64,000 nt of DNA from Dendrophyllia cribrosa (Eukaryota > Cnidaria > Anthozoa > Scleractinia > Dendrophylliidae), in contig JAJLRJ010000005.1 of NCBI GenBank assembly GCA_024195265.1, forward strand, positions 30,350,536 through 30,414,535, in the 5' to 3' direction. The notes under the pieces were generated by a model. The model made no database searches. It saw nothing but the letters and a program-made list of their open reading frames with translations, and was not told the origin of the DNA. The translations under genes and the position numbers were made by a program. This document shows, piece by piece, positions 31,689-41,894 of this stretch (the stretch's first letter is position 1; each line of letters starts with the position of its first letter).

Positions 31689-32150
31689 CTAAGATGCGTA
31701 ATCCTTGATTGGCCTTCTCAGTCGTTGGATGAGATGAACTGGTATCACTGCCTCACAATGTGGTTCGATTGCCACAAGACGACGTGTTACACACCTGAGA
31801 CTGAGTTGCTGGCAACTCGTACTACAACATTCCACCTCCTCTCCATTGATGACAAGTCGCTGCTGAACTAGGTCAATCTTAGCATCTACATCTGACAAGA
31901 ATTCCATTCCTAATATAGCAGTGTCCTCGATATCAGCTACCAACACACTCAAGCTAACATCCTGAGTTCCAATTCTTACAGTCAATTCCCCTGTACCATA
32001 CGTGTTAGTTCTCCGTCCATCTGCAACAAACACTTGGGAACCATCTTCACGCAAAGGAAACTTAAAAGCTTCAGGCAATCTTGTATAACACTATTAAGAG
32101 AGAATGTTCCTCACGGCACCTGTATCTATCAGCCAACCAATCTTACACTG
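31689..32150 (-). pseudogene. Gypsy aspartyl protease
   Basis: The active-site strand LIDTGAVRNILS is at about 32,095-32,130. It is followed in the same frame by two consecutive stops (TAA TAG), then the rest of the fold: EAFKFPLREDGSQVFVADG and VLVADIEDTAILGMEFLSDV (the hydrophobic-Gly flap-side motif). A one-base shift near 31,740 separates it from the pol frame. Retroviral-type protease that would have matured Gag-Pol; inactivated. Confidence 0.8.
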
Positions 32151-32284
32151 TCCTATAAACCCTGTAATGTGAAGTCCATGTGGGCGAGATTTCGTACTCC
32201 GTACTGTCACATGGTCATTCTTTTCATGATTGTAGTTTACCGTGTCAAAACGTTCAGGCCCTTGCGTAATGTCATTTGGGCATC

Positions 32285-33260
32285 CTACTGGGCCCTCGAG
32301 GACACCCTGTTCGCGTTTCCAGGAAACTGGCTAGTCGCCTGGCTTTCTCTTAAGTTAGGACATTCTCTTCTCAAGTGTCCCCTCTTTCCGCAAATCCAGC
32401 ATTCCCATCCCCTTCTGGGTCCCTGTGGCCCCCGATAATTGCTAGCTTTGGTACCCTGTGGCTGCTCTTGTCTTGCAAGAAACTCATTTAACTGCTTAAT
32501 GATGTTTTCCTGGGCTTCTAACTGCTGTTGTTGTTGTTTAATCTGAACCCTAAGCCCATCCATCTGCATTTGCAATTGTGTACGTTCCGTTTCCATTGCA
32601 CGGAATTTACTGCCTGCCCGTCTAAATGAGTTATTGGTATCTAACAGGCGAAGGGAGTCCAACTCTCTAGCAAGGGAAAGGGCTTCGTCAAGAGTTCCCG
32701 GTTTTTCCCGCCTTAGATACAGCCTATCATCTTTATCACTCAAAGCATCAATAAAATGTTGCACAGCAAAGCGTTCCTGTACATCCACACCTAAATCCTG
32801 ATATGCGAGGTCTACCGTGGAACGAATATCTGTAGCTAACATTTGCAAACTCTCACCTTCAAACTGTCGGCGGTTGAGAAGCCTCGCCTGATGCAATTCC
32901 GCTTGTTTTTCAACACCAAGCCTTAGCTGCAATCGTTCCACAATTTTTCCGTACTGCCGACATTCTGAATCTGCCAGTCCACTTAGCAATTTCCTACTGT
33001 CTCCGCGAAGACTAGCCGTCAAAAACATCCCCTTTTCTTGATCATCCCAACCATTGACAATCGCACACCGCTCGAAATGCGTTAAATACTCATTCAACGG
33101 TTGTCTACCATCGAAATCGTCCGGCAGTTTGACTGGCTTTTTGATTTTCCGTTCAGCTGTCTTGACGAAAGAGCACAGGTCGTCTGCACTACGAAAAGGA
33201 TTTCTAGAATTTGAAAGTGGCGTTGAGCTTACAAGAGGGTTAAAACTTCCAATCTCCGAT
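32285..33260 (-). pseudogene. Gypsy gag
   Basis: The frame holds a gag-type capsid region (LNEYLTHFERCAIVNGWDDQ, GLADSECRQYGKIVERLQLR), a glutamine-rich coiled coil (QIKQQQQQLEAQENIIKQLN) and one CCHC zinc knuckle CWICGKRGHLRREC. The frame stays open upstream of the first Met to about 33,340. N-terminal sequence there, and in a shifted frame at 33,558-33,307, repeats a SANPF motif with PFFxRSEIG/VGxF after it, so the gag N-terminus is a degenerate internal repeat with a frameshift near 33,320. Confidence 0.85.
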
Positions 33261-33490
33261 CGTAGGAAGAAAGGATTAGCCGATTTGTTGAGTTGTCGTG
33301 TCGCTGTCAGCTGCTCGGATGTCTTGGAACGGGTGCAATCGTCGTTTCACTGCGGAATGGATTTGCAGATTTTGCACGTGGTGTTTCGCTCGCCGCGAGC
33401 GTAAAATCTCCAACCTCAGATCGTACGAAGAATGGGCTAAGTGCCTTTAAATCCGGTTTAAATGGATTTGCTGACTTACTAGGAGTCGCC

Positions 33491-33505
33491 GACCGCTGCC
33501 ACCAA
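33491..33505 (-). promoter_or_regulatory. Gypsy primer-binding site
   Basis: TTGGTGGCAGCGGTC directly follows the 5' LTR end (ACATCACA) on the minus strand. Its complement ends in CCA as a tRNA 3' end would. Confidence 0.65.
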
Positions 33506-33688
33506 TGTGATGTTTCCACGGTTCGGGTCCTCAGGCACTCATCTGAATCTGCACACACTGAGCGGCCATGTTATTTATTCTTTCACCGTCACACACTACA
33601 ACAACTCCGCGGGGGAGTGGTAACAAGAGTTACAATGGTACTGCTACGGGGGGGGGGGGGTTACGGTCAGGTCTTGGCTTCCGCTACA
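33506..33688 (-). repeat. Gypsy 5' LTR
   Basis: 183 bp, TG...CA, with a G run at 33,648-33,660. The end at 33,688 is chosen because it gives TG..CA termini and places ATTC on both sides of the provirus. Confidence 0.8.
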
Positions 33689-34221
33689 ATTCTCACGCTT
33701 GTGCATGTAGCTTTAAAAATGGCTCCAAGCGTACACTCAAATCGTTTTTTTTAAGGTCACGGCCAACAAAAACAAATGCACTAGTGACCCGGTGGAAGGT
33801 GAAGTAGTAGAGCCAAGCGAGGTTACTCCGGCTGCTTCCGATGAAGACGCTACGGTCGAAATTCGCAGTAGTGAAGCACCCGTTTCTCAGTCAAGCACTC
33901 CGCCATTGACGTGCAATGAAGTCTGTTGTGTTTCGCTCCAGGATAAACCTTTTCAGCCATCTACAAAGGACTTTAACGCGAAAACAAAGGGCCGGCCGTA
34001 CATTTCTGGAAACGTGGTATAACGACTTTTTCCTGGCAAACAGTATGTACAACACGTCATAAAGTTTTTGTTACACCTTCAGAGAGGCCAATAAACAAGG
34101 TCCCCTCAGCGTTAGCAAGTATGCAGATGCAGCTTTTACCACGAGTGGCTTCAGCAACTGGGAGAAAACGTTGGATAAGTTTAGAAAGCACGAAGCGTCC
34201 GAAGCTCATAAAGAGGCAGGA

Positions 34222-34322
34222 CCCGCATTGATAGCAGTTATATAACTGAAGTGGTTACCCTGTATAAATAATTTTAATTTAATTTAATTTTAATAAAATT
34301 GTCCTACAAGTAGAAGAGGGCC
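34222..34322 (+). mobile_element. Short LINE-tail-like insert in the hAT pseudogene
   Basis: GGTTACCCTGTATAAATAAT and a (TTTAA)n-rich tail interrupt the transposase between a HKEA-encoding stretch and GVDVMISSQLATLQ. No coding part. Confidence 0.45.
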
Positions 34323-34971
34323 CAGGGAGTAGATGTCATGATTTCATCTCAACTCGCAACCCTGCAAGCCGCTCGACAAGCGGAGCTTTTGAAACATATT
34401 ACGGCATTACGCTTTTCGTTAGGCGGGGTCTAGCGATAAGGAGCCACACAGAAGACAAGGGAAACTTAAGTCAGCTTTTGAAACTACGGACGGAAGACAG
34501 CGATACCGTGCAAACGTGGCTGGATAAAGAAAAATACATGTCGCACGACATAATCAACGAGCTTATAAAGATAATGGAACAGAAGGTACTGGGGCAGTTT
34601 TCTTGATAGTGTGAAATCGCCTAACCCATCATGGTATGCAATTATAGCAGATGAAGCTACAGATGTAAGTAACAACGAGCAATTCAACATTTCCATTAGA
34701 TGGGTCGACGATGAGTATACCATATCGGAAGCCAATTGGCCTGGTGCAGTTGCCCGACACGTTTGCCAACACTCTAGTAACTGCGATAAAAGACGTGCTA
34801 ACGCGCTGCAACCTCCCACTTGCAATGTGCCGCGGTCAGGCATACGATGGAGCAGCAAATATGCAAGGAGTAAGGAATGGGGTGGCCATTCAAATTCAAG
34901 TGGAAGTACAATCGGCGATCCCCATTCACTGTCTAGCACATTGCCTTCACTAAGTTACTTTTGCAAGAGGC

Positions 34972-35478
34972 TGGGCCAGCCAGGGTGATTGCGAGGGCTA
35001 ATTACGAGACAAGCTCCAACGTACTCCTGGAAATGCTGAAATGGGATTCACTCTCAGTAAGACGAAAAAAGCAAAGGGCAGTTGTGATGTTTAAATCCCT
35101 CAACAAATTAGCCCCAGTGTACTTGCAGGACCTATTCAATACACGAAGCACAAATTACAATTTACGAAATTCGTGCGGTAAACTAACATTGCCCAAGCCA
35201 CGCACCAATTATCTAAAGCGTAGCTTTAGCTATAGCGGGGCTCAGTTGTGGAACTCCTTACCACAAGATGTAAGGAATATAAAGTCAATAGGGCAATTTA
35301 AAAGGGCAATTTAAAAGGGAAATAAACCGACTATTTCAATCATCGGTTTCCCACTCGGCAACCTTGTAAAACAGTAAGTGAAGTGTATATATATTTTTGA
35401 TGATATAATTGTCACTTTTTATATACTGAATGATTTTACCGAGTTTAAATAAAGTTATATGTATGTATGCATGACAGA
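34972..35478 (+). mobile_element. LINE 3' end (CR1/Jockey-type tail domain) inside the hAT pseudogene
   Basis: The frame ending at 35,314 is the conserved tail of a LINE ORF2: ANYETSSNVLLEMLKWDSLS, VVMFKSLNKLAPVYLQDLFN, LPKPRTNYLKRSFSYSGAQL, WNSLPQDVRNIKS. A 3' UTR follows, ending GTTTAAATAAAG and a short (TATG)n. The transposase frame resumes at about 35,480. Clade assignment is tentative. Confidence 0.75.
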
Positions 35479-36640
35479 AAGTGTAGAAGCTTGAGAGGCC
35501 CTCGAGTTAGTCAAAGAAATTCTCAAATTGGTCATGTTGTCTCCAAAGAGATCTACGCTTTTCGCGCTAAATTTAGAGAATAATGAAGGAGGGGTAACGC
35601 TGAAACCATTGTGCCCCACCCGTTGGATAGTCAGGACAGCAGCATTCATAGCTGTTCTTGAAGACTACGTTGTGCTTCAGCAGACAATGGAAGAGATAAG
35701 TGACACCACACACGACGAGTATGGACAGAGGGCAAACGGAGTGCTATCAAGCCTCCATAAATTTGACTCTGTGCTTGGTCTTAAACTTGGCTATCTTCTG
35801 TTTAGAGCTGCAGAGCAGCTTCCTAGGGCACAGCAGGGGAAATATATATCTGCAAGAAGCTATTGCCGCTGCAAATCTAGCCAAGAATCGCTATACGTAA
35901 CACGACTGCGCACAGAGGCAGAGTTCAATAATTTTTACGAGGCACGTGTCTTCTTTTCAGAGGGTAAGTCTGACGAACCAGTGCTACCACGATACAGAAG
36001 AGCCCCCGCCAGGCTTGATAACAGAGTTCCTCTTCATCGATTTAGATGTCCTAAGGGATACTATCGAGTACAATACTATGAAGCCTGCGACAAAGTTAAA
36101 ACGGAATTAGAAAGCCGATTCAACCAAGCCAAGTTAAGTCCAGTCTTTAACTTGAAGATACTTCTTGTGGGCGCATCAACAGGGACGATTTCAACCAGCA
36201 TTCGGAAGAGCTTCAAAGGTCTTGCTTTGGAACTGACATAGACTGTGGCAGGCTTGGGCACCAGCTTCACCTCGTACATGATGCAGTGAGAACTGCGCTG
36301 CCCGAAGTACGTCGGGTTACAAATACAAGAACCATGTGCGAAGCTTTCCAAAACTCCTGTTACCAAAACGATACTAGGAGAGGTCCACAAACTGTTAAGG
36401 TTGTATTTGACATTACCTTGGCATCGGTAACTTCAGACCATACATTTTCTGCCCTCCGACGACTTAAACTGGTGGAGGAAGAACAGCCTGCGCTTGACCG
36501 TCTTAAATGTCGTTATTTCGCTGGGCCGAAGAAAAGAAAAGACTGAGGGAGGTTTTGGCGTGAGGCGAGCACTTTTATACTGAACACAAAGTATATGGCT
36601 ACGTAATATGTCCTCCGGGCCACATATTGCACGGCGCATA

Positions 36641-37071
36641 CAGTCAACTCTCTCTTAACGGACACCTCTATAAGACGGACATCTGGTGTTGATCCATGCC
36701 GTTTTTCAGTCATTTTACTGTAACTAAACTCTCGGACAACGGACACTTTGAAACCGTCAACGGACACTTGAGAAGTGTTTTTTGTTTTAGTGAAAAATAC
36801 TTCAAAACGGAAATGTAAAGTGCTGAATATGAACAAACGAGTCCACTTTTCTAATATTATTTTTGCTCCAGTTTGTAGGATTTGCTTAAGTAAACGATTA
36901 AACTGACAGACTTAAAACAAACGTGCATTCATTGTGCATAGGTTCAGCTTTATTGTCTCAGAATTACTGGTGTCACGTTTTAATACCTCGATTCTCTAAA
37001 AGCCGGACACCTCTCTAAGACGGACAGTTGGGGCCGGTCCCGACGGTGTCCGCCTTAGAGATAGTTGACTG
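36641..37071. mobile_element. Pogo-like MITE with TA flanks
   Basis: CAGTCAACTCTCTCTTAACG at the left and the inverse (CTTAGAGATAGTTGACTG) at the right, with TA on both sides. Subterminal GGACACCTCT and its inverse recur. No coding region. Confidence 0.85.
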
Positions 37072-37079
37072 TATATCTA

Positions 37080-38390
37080 ATGAGGAATTGAGGGACAATG
37101 TGTGCGAGTTCCCCAGAGAAAATACTTAACCGTGTTTATTAGAATATGCCGGACATTGCGTGATGCGTTGTACAAGGTTCAAATGACATGCTCACACTTA
37201 TATGCAAATTCTATACACTCAGTATTGATTCCAGATTTTGTAAGTTTGAGAAGTTACTCTTTTAATTTTTAGTGTTCCCCAAAAACTTTAATTTGTGATA
37301 TTAATATTATCCGAGCATTATATTTTCAACAACCATTGCGTAAAGTAAGTCTTAAGAGTTTATGTACCAGTCAAATCCAGGAGCGCCCATCCCCCACCCC
37401 ACCCCCCCCCCCCCCCGCCACCCCCCGGGCATACCCCCGGGCATTTGACGAGAGGTTAGCTCCGCAAAGGGGGGCATTTGACGCAAAACGAGGCCCGACG
37501 GGGCGGGCATTTGACTTCGACAAAAACGTTGGTCAGCGGTCGCAAGGTAAAGGATTTTGTAATCCATTCTTTTCCGGTAGTTTCCACGTGGTTTTGCTGT
37601 TGTGTCTGTTGACTCGGTTGACCTCTTTCGTTATAAATATTCATTATTCTGGATTTCAGATGCCTTGGTTTAAAGTGCAGAGCGCGGACAAGGAAATCCG
37701 GAAAGGTGATTTAGCAGGAAACTATTCCGATCTCGTATCGAAAGGTTGAATTTCTTCTTGAAGCCAATTGCTTGTATAGTTATAAACAATAGTTTTCGAC
37801 CAATGAGCGCACAGGAAATTTTACAGTTATGGTAAAAAAGGTATTAGCCATTCCAGATGACCTGTTAGCAGAGCTAATAAGGGCGAAAGCTACATAAACA
37901 ACAAGTATACATTGGCTTTCAATGTCGTTTTGTTGTCAGTAGAATTATATTTTTCCTTAAAGGGGCTATGTCGCGAGGTGTCACGCAAGCTACAATCTTG
38001 AAAAACGTCCGGTGACTGTTTTTCAAGTTTACGCCATCATCGTCGAATCCATGACTGGTACATTATTTTCTCGTCGGAGACCGTCAAGTTACGAAATTCA
38101 CATATTCGCTGACATGCTTAATTGCACTCAGGTAATGCAAATCCTTTACTAATACTTTACAGACTTTTCTTTCTATATATACGAAATAAATACCTAAGTG
38201 ATGCCGTGCTCAAAAATTCTGTATACCATGAGTTTGTGGTGAAGAACCTTTTATTTAGAGGCTTTGTATTCACGAGTTGGCTCACAGGAGCATTTGATTA
38301 GGATACGAACAACATATAGCTAAAAGGAAAACTCCTGATATAGATTACTCTCTGCAATGAGATATCCCCAATATGGGAGGATAAATTAAA
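37080..38390. other. No recognised gene; C-rich tract and repeats
   Basis: A C-rich block at 37,385-37,440 is followed by GGGCATTTGACG repeats (about 37,436-37,515). The plus frame spanning it (proline-rich, then basic) is a by-product of this composition. The segment at 37,965-38,060 (GGGGCTATGTCGCGAGGTGT) looks like one end of a MITE but I do not find its partner. Confidence 0.4.
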
Positions 38391-38402
38391 GCTTTACAGC
38401 AC

Positions 38403-38479
38403 CTTTCCCTGATGGTCTTGTGTACATACTCCTTTCATCATTGCATTGGTAACAGCTGCCTTTGGTTCGCATCTGCGGA
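38403..38479 (-). CDS. SVEP1/polydom-like gene: first half of sushi 1
   Basis: 77-nt exon with acceptor TTTTAACAG, phase 1 in, phase 0 out, encoding RRCEPKAAVTNAMMKGVCTQ then DHQGK. C1 and C2 of a sushi are 14 residues apart, exactly as in the intact sushi at 16,637-16,828. Joined to the exon at 24,398-24,527 it gives a complete six-cysteine module. The donor AAG|GTGCTG is weak, so this exon might be spliced inefficiently. It is the shortest exon and depends on the partner for its assignment. Confidence 0.65.
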
Positions 38480-38549
38480 CTGTTAAAACAAAATTTGAAA
38501 AAATATTATCCTGGTATGTATAATGCAACTTAATAACAAAACTGCAATT

Positions 38550-39180
38550 ATTTTCTCTTTGTATTAGACTTTTGCCGTGTTCTATGAGGGTAACAAAAGG
38601 GGGGAGGGTCACGATCCCGTTTCACGCACCCTTTTTTTACACAATTCACGCGTCACAACCCTTTGCCACCCTCTTCTATGCATAATGGGTGGAAAAATGG
38701 GCAAAAGGATAGCTTAGTTTTATAGTATTACCTTCGTCTCCGTGCGCAACAAAACAGCTGGGATAATTTTAGTCGCAATCGTCTCACTCGGGTAGATATG
38801 TAAAGTAAACCAGTTATTCATTTACCAGTTTTATAATAGAAAACAGGGGGGGATGGAGGTGGGGGGGATGGGGGTGGGGGGGGGGGACTCTCCAAAAAGT
38901 TGGGCGGGGTGTGCCGCTGGGCCATAAAAACCCTTAATCATAGATGGCCCTCCTGCAGAGTTTCATTCTTAGTATGTTAAACGGGAGCATTCTAAACATA
39001 CGCATCCTGTGAAAGATGTAAAATTATTGCCCTTTTCTTTAGAATGTCATGCGTAAATGCGTGATTTTGCGAAACAAATGTTTCTTTCCTTCCTTTGTCG
39101 TTGAAATGAGAACTGCGATCACGGTGGGCACAGAAGCATCAAAAAGTGGCAAGGGTAATAATAACTTTTTCCGTTTTGAT
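38550..39180. other. No recognised gene; G-rich tract
   Basis: A (GGGGGT/A)n-rich tract lies at 38,847-38,887, preceded by CCCGTTTCACGCACCC. Nothing coding is visible. Confidence 0.4.
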
Positions 39181-39301
39181 GTCGTTAAGCGCGCATTACA
39201 CTATTCCGTTGCTAAGTAACGCGGTTGCTATGCAGGGCTAAATCAAGTACAATTTTACTTCCGGTGAAAGTAACGGGCAGCTTCGCGCGATTTTTCTCCC
39301 T

Positions 39302-39421
39302 GGGCCGAGTTGTTCGAAGGACGATTGGCGCTAATCCTGGATTAATTACCACGACAACTCATATGTTCTGTTGACAGTTAATCCAGGATTAGCGCTAATC
39401 GTCCTTCGAACAACTCGGCCC
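39302..39421. repeat. Near-perfect hairpin element
   Basis: The arms CGAGTTGTTCGAAGGACGAT ... GCTAATCCTGGATTA and the inverse are about 40 bp each around a 35-bp loop. Resembles a small MITE. Confidence 0.85.
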
Positions 39422-40524
39422 TGGAGTCCGTACAAATTCAAAACGGTCCTAAACAATGCAAAATTTGAAGTTCGTCTAGTTCAACTCCTGAATTCTTGGT
39501 TAGTACTCAAACTTATTTGAAGCTGGATATTTTTCTCTGGAAAGATTCGTCTTGGACAGTTTTCTGAGCTGATTCGGCAAAACGTAGAAATAACTGAAGG
39601 AGTAAGAACGCTCAACTGATCAGTTAACAGATATCGGTATCTGCTGAATGTTTATTCCTACTGTTTCAGTCTACGCACCGTTTTTACGTTTCTTTTTGTC
39701 AATGCTGACCAGCTCAACTGCCGAGGAATTCTGGACTGAGGATATCTGGAGCCAACATGTGAGTAAGATTTTAACATTTGCGAAAAAGTGATCGAGCTTT
39801 TACAATTTCAACGGGAAGCGTAGCGCGTTTGTTTTTCTCGTAGCTACAGTTTTTACGTATTTCTCAGGGCAGATTTCTAGTGTAAACTTAGAAGCCGTCG
39901 AAGTTGTACAGATTTCAACGAAGTGTGAATGAACAAAGTACAGTGAGTTCAAATTTGTTTGACGGGAATTTTGAATAAAAGGAAATAATTTCCAATTCGT
40001 TTAGTTTTATTACTCGTACGTTTTTCCGTCCCGGCGTGGAAGATTAACTGCGGGATTAACTGATAAATTGTCATTGTGTGTTGATACGATGCAACTTCAG
40101 GCAGAAACTTCAGTGAAAGAATTAAAAAAAAACTTCAAAACAAGTAAAGACAGTGGATTGTACCTATTGAAAAAAGATGTTTGGTTTTAGATTTATATTT
40201 GCATTGAATGAAAACAAAGAAGCATCGATTTAGATGAATTCGGCGCTGGTGTTGCATACGTTTTCTTGTTTTTCAAAACACGGACTTCAACCTTGGACTT
40301 TTGTCTTTTGAGTTCGCCTATTCTGCCTTCCACTTTAATGTTAATCGAGTACTTCTTAACTGTTTGATTTCTTTTGAGCTGTTCCGCCAAAAATGGCCAC
40401 TAAACTTTGATAACCGTTTGCACATAAACAAATTATAAGGCGCATAATTTTGGGCAAACAAAACAAACGGCAGTTTCCAATTTATAGCACAGGAAGCCCA
40501 GGCTGACAACAGGCTATTTGAATC

Positions 40525-40585
40525 TTTTTACGGTGGTCAATTTACCTTATCGACTCAGTCGATAAAACTAAATTCTCGTGTGACA
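40525..40585 (+). mobile_element. Penelope 3'-terminal fragment
   Basis: GAATCTTTTTACGGTGG and TTATCGACTCAGTCGATAAA match the bases just downstream of the ribozyme in the Penelope fragment at 17.4 kb (there on the minus strand). Only about 60 bp are present. Confidence 0.65.
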
Positions 40586-41894
40586 ACAGGCCACCTACTT
40601 CCGGTGAAGACAAAGGCGAACCTAACTCGGCGCAAATGGAAGCTAATTTCTTTTTAAAAAAATTCAATCGAAAGATAAACGATTTTTCGTGAAACGTAAG
40701 CATGCTTTTTGCGAAAAATCCAAAAACAAAAAATTAAGACGCAAAAATGTGGTTTTGAGAACACATTCAGTTCCTCACTGTATTATTTTTACTTTTCATT
40801 CTTGGGTAAAATGCATGCTTACGTTTTTTTTAAATGGTGTATAAAATCGAATGATGCTAAAAATTTTGGATAAAACTGCAAGTTTCTGAAGTTATGCTCA
40901 CTTTTCTGTTTTGGGTCACGTGACATTGGACGTGGCCTGATGACGTCACAACCCGAACCACAGGTGTACTTAAACGTTGCTGTTCAAATTTGGTCAAATA
41001 TAAGCAAAAATCTGCTGAGCTAGAGCAAACAGATTTTTCCCTAGCAACGGTCTCAAAAGATAGTGTAATGGGCCCTTAACGTGAAATTTCACAATAGCAC
41101 AGAACTTATGTTCACAAATTGAATATTTTTTCCATTAATTTTTTTTTAATTAAGTTGGCGCCAAAAAAATAACTTAGTATTATGCGCTATCTGATGACAA
41201 TTTCTGAAAGCGCTCGCTACAAGCATCTGAAAACTGAAAAAATCTCACAAATATGTTGATCCGATCAAAAGATGTGACATTTCGAAGTTGGAATTTCCGC
41301 CATTTTGTTACGACGGAAATATCTGCCACTTTTTGAGCCTTCTGTACCCACCGTGGATCGGCCCAAACCTCAGCGATCACAGCCGGTCCACGGACTGGAT
41401 CGTGTAGTAAGGGCGGAGGGGAGGATGGGGATTGGTGCGTTTTAGTGAATTTTGCCCGTAGACGAAAAGAAAATTTAATATTATGCAACAAATGGCGGGG
41501 CCAAACCACCCCCTAGGGGTGGCATTTTTTTTAGCAAAACTTTAAAGGTATTAAGCATTTCGTTACCAAACTGGACAAGTGTGATGCGCTAAGTTATTTT
41601 AACATCAACATTGATAGGATAAATCAAATAATAACGTCACAGTTGATGACGCCATACTATACCCTTCACTTAAGGTTTCTAATTTCAATTACTTTTTCTG
41701 CTATTTTCGAAAAAAGGCAACAAGAAAATATCAGATAAGATATGAAATTTTGAATTTTGAAGAACGCTTTGCCTAGAACAGAGTGTCCCCTAGGTAAATA
41801 TATCATTGTTTGAGTTGTTGGTTTTTTTTGTGCCAGCAACTCTAGTTACGTTTGAAATTAATTATGCTGGATGAGTAGAACAGGTGTAGTTGCA

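Larger units (their letters stand above)
25472..33688 (-). mobile_element. Ty3/gypsy LTR retrotransposon, decayed
   Basis: Minus-strand provirus with ATTC on both sides (25,468-25,471 and 33,689-33,692), a 4-bp target duplication. The 5' LTR is 33,506-33,688. The 3' LTR lacks its first part because integrase sequence joins it directly at CCTGACCGTA, which the two share, so the C-terminal integrase and everything up to mid-U3 was lost by deletion. Gag, protease, RT-RNase H and integrase are recognisable in order but carry stops and frameshifts. A LINE (25,674-28,874) sits in the integrase gene. It occupies the 13.9-kb sushi intron. Confidence 0.9.
33710..36545 (+). pseudogene. hAT-type transposase (ZMYM1/TTF zinc-finger family), broken
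   Basis: Successive frames on the plus strand read like a ZMYM1-like hAT transposase. An acidic N-terminus (33,790-33,930) leads to KPFQPSTKDFN. A TTF-type zinc-finger region follows (about 34,010-34,210; AAFTTSGFSNWEKTLDKFRK). The DUF4371 start is at about 34,335-34,600 (QLATLQAARQAELLKHITAL). Then IIADEATDVSNNEQFNISIR, AMCRGQAYDGAANMQGVRNG (catalytic Asp region) and PIHCLAHCLH. After a LINE insertion comes LCPTRWIVRTAAF, and the C-terminal dimerisation part TSDHTFSALRRLKLVEEEQP. At least four frameshifts and two insertions make it inactive. Confidence 0.85.
39189..41075. mobile_element. TTAA-flanked non-autonomous DNA element (about 1.9 kb)
   Basis: TTAA|GCGCGCATTACACTAT at the left and ATAGTGTAATGGGCCC|TTAA at the right. 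A TTAA target fits piggyBac or Kolobok families. It carries a nested hairpin element (39,302-39,421) and a 60-bp Penelope 3' fragment (40,525-40,585). No transposase frame. Confidence 0.7.

Noticed and set aside
37336..37749. 137-codon proline-rich frame
   Set aside because: Arises from a C-rich tract and GGGCATTTGACG repeats; no domain or splice support.
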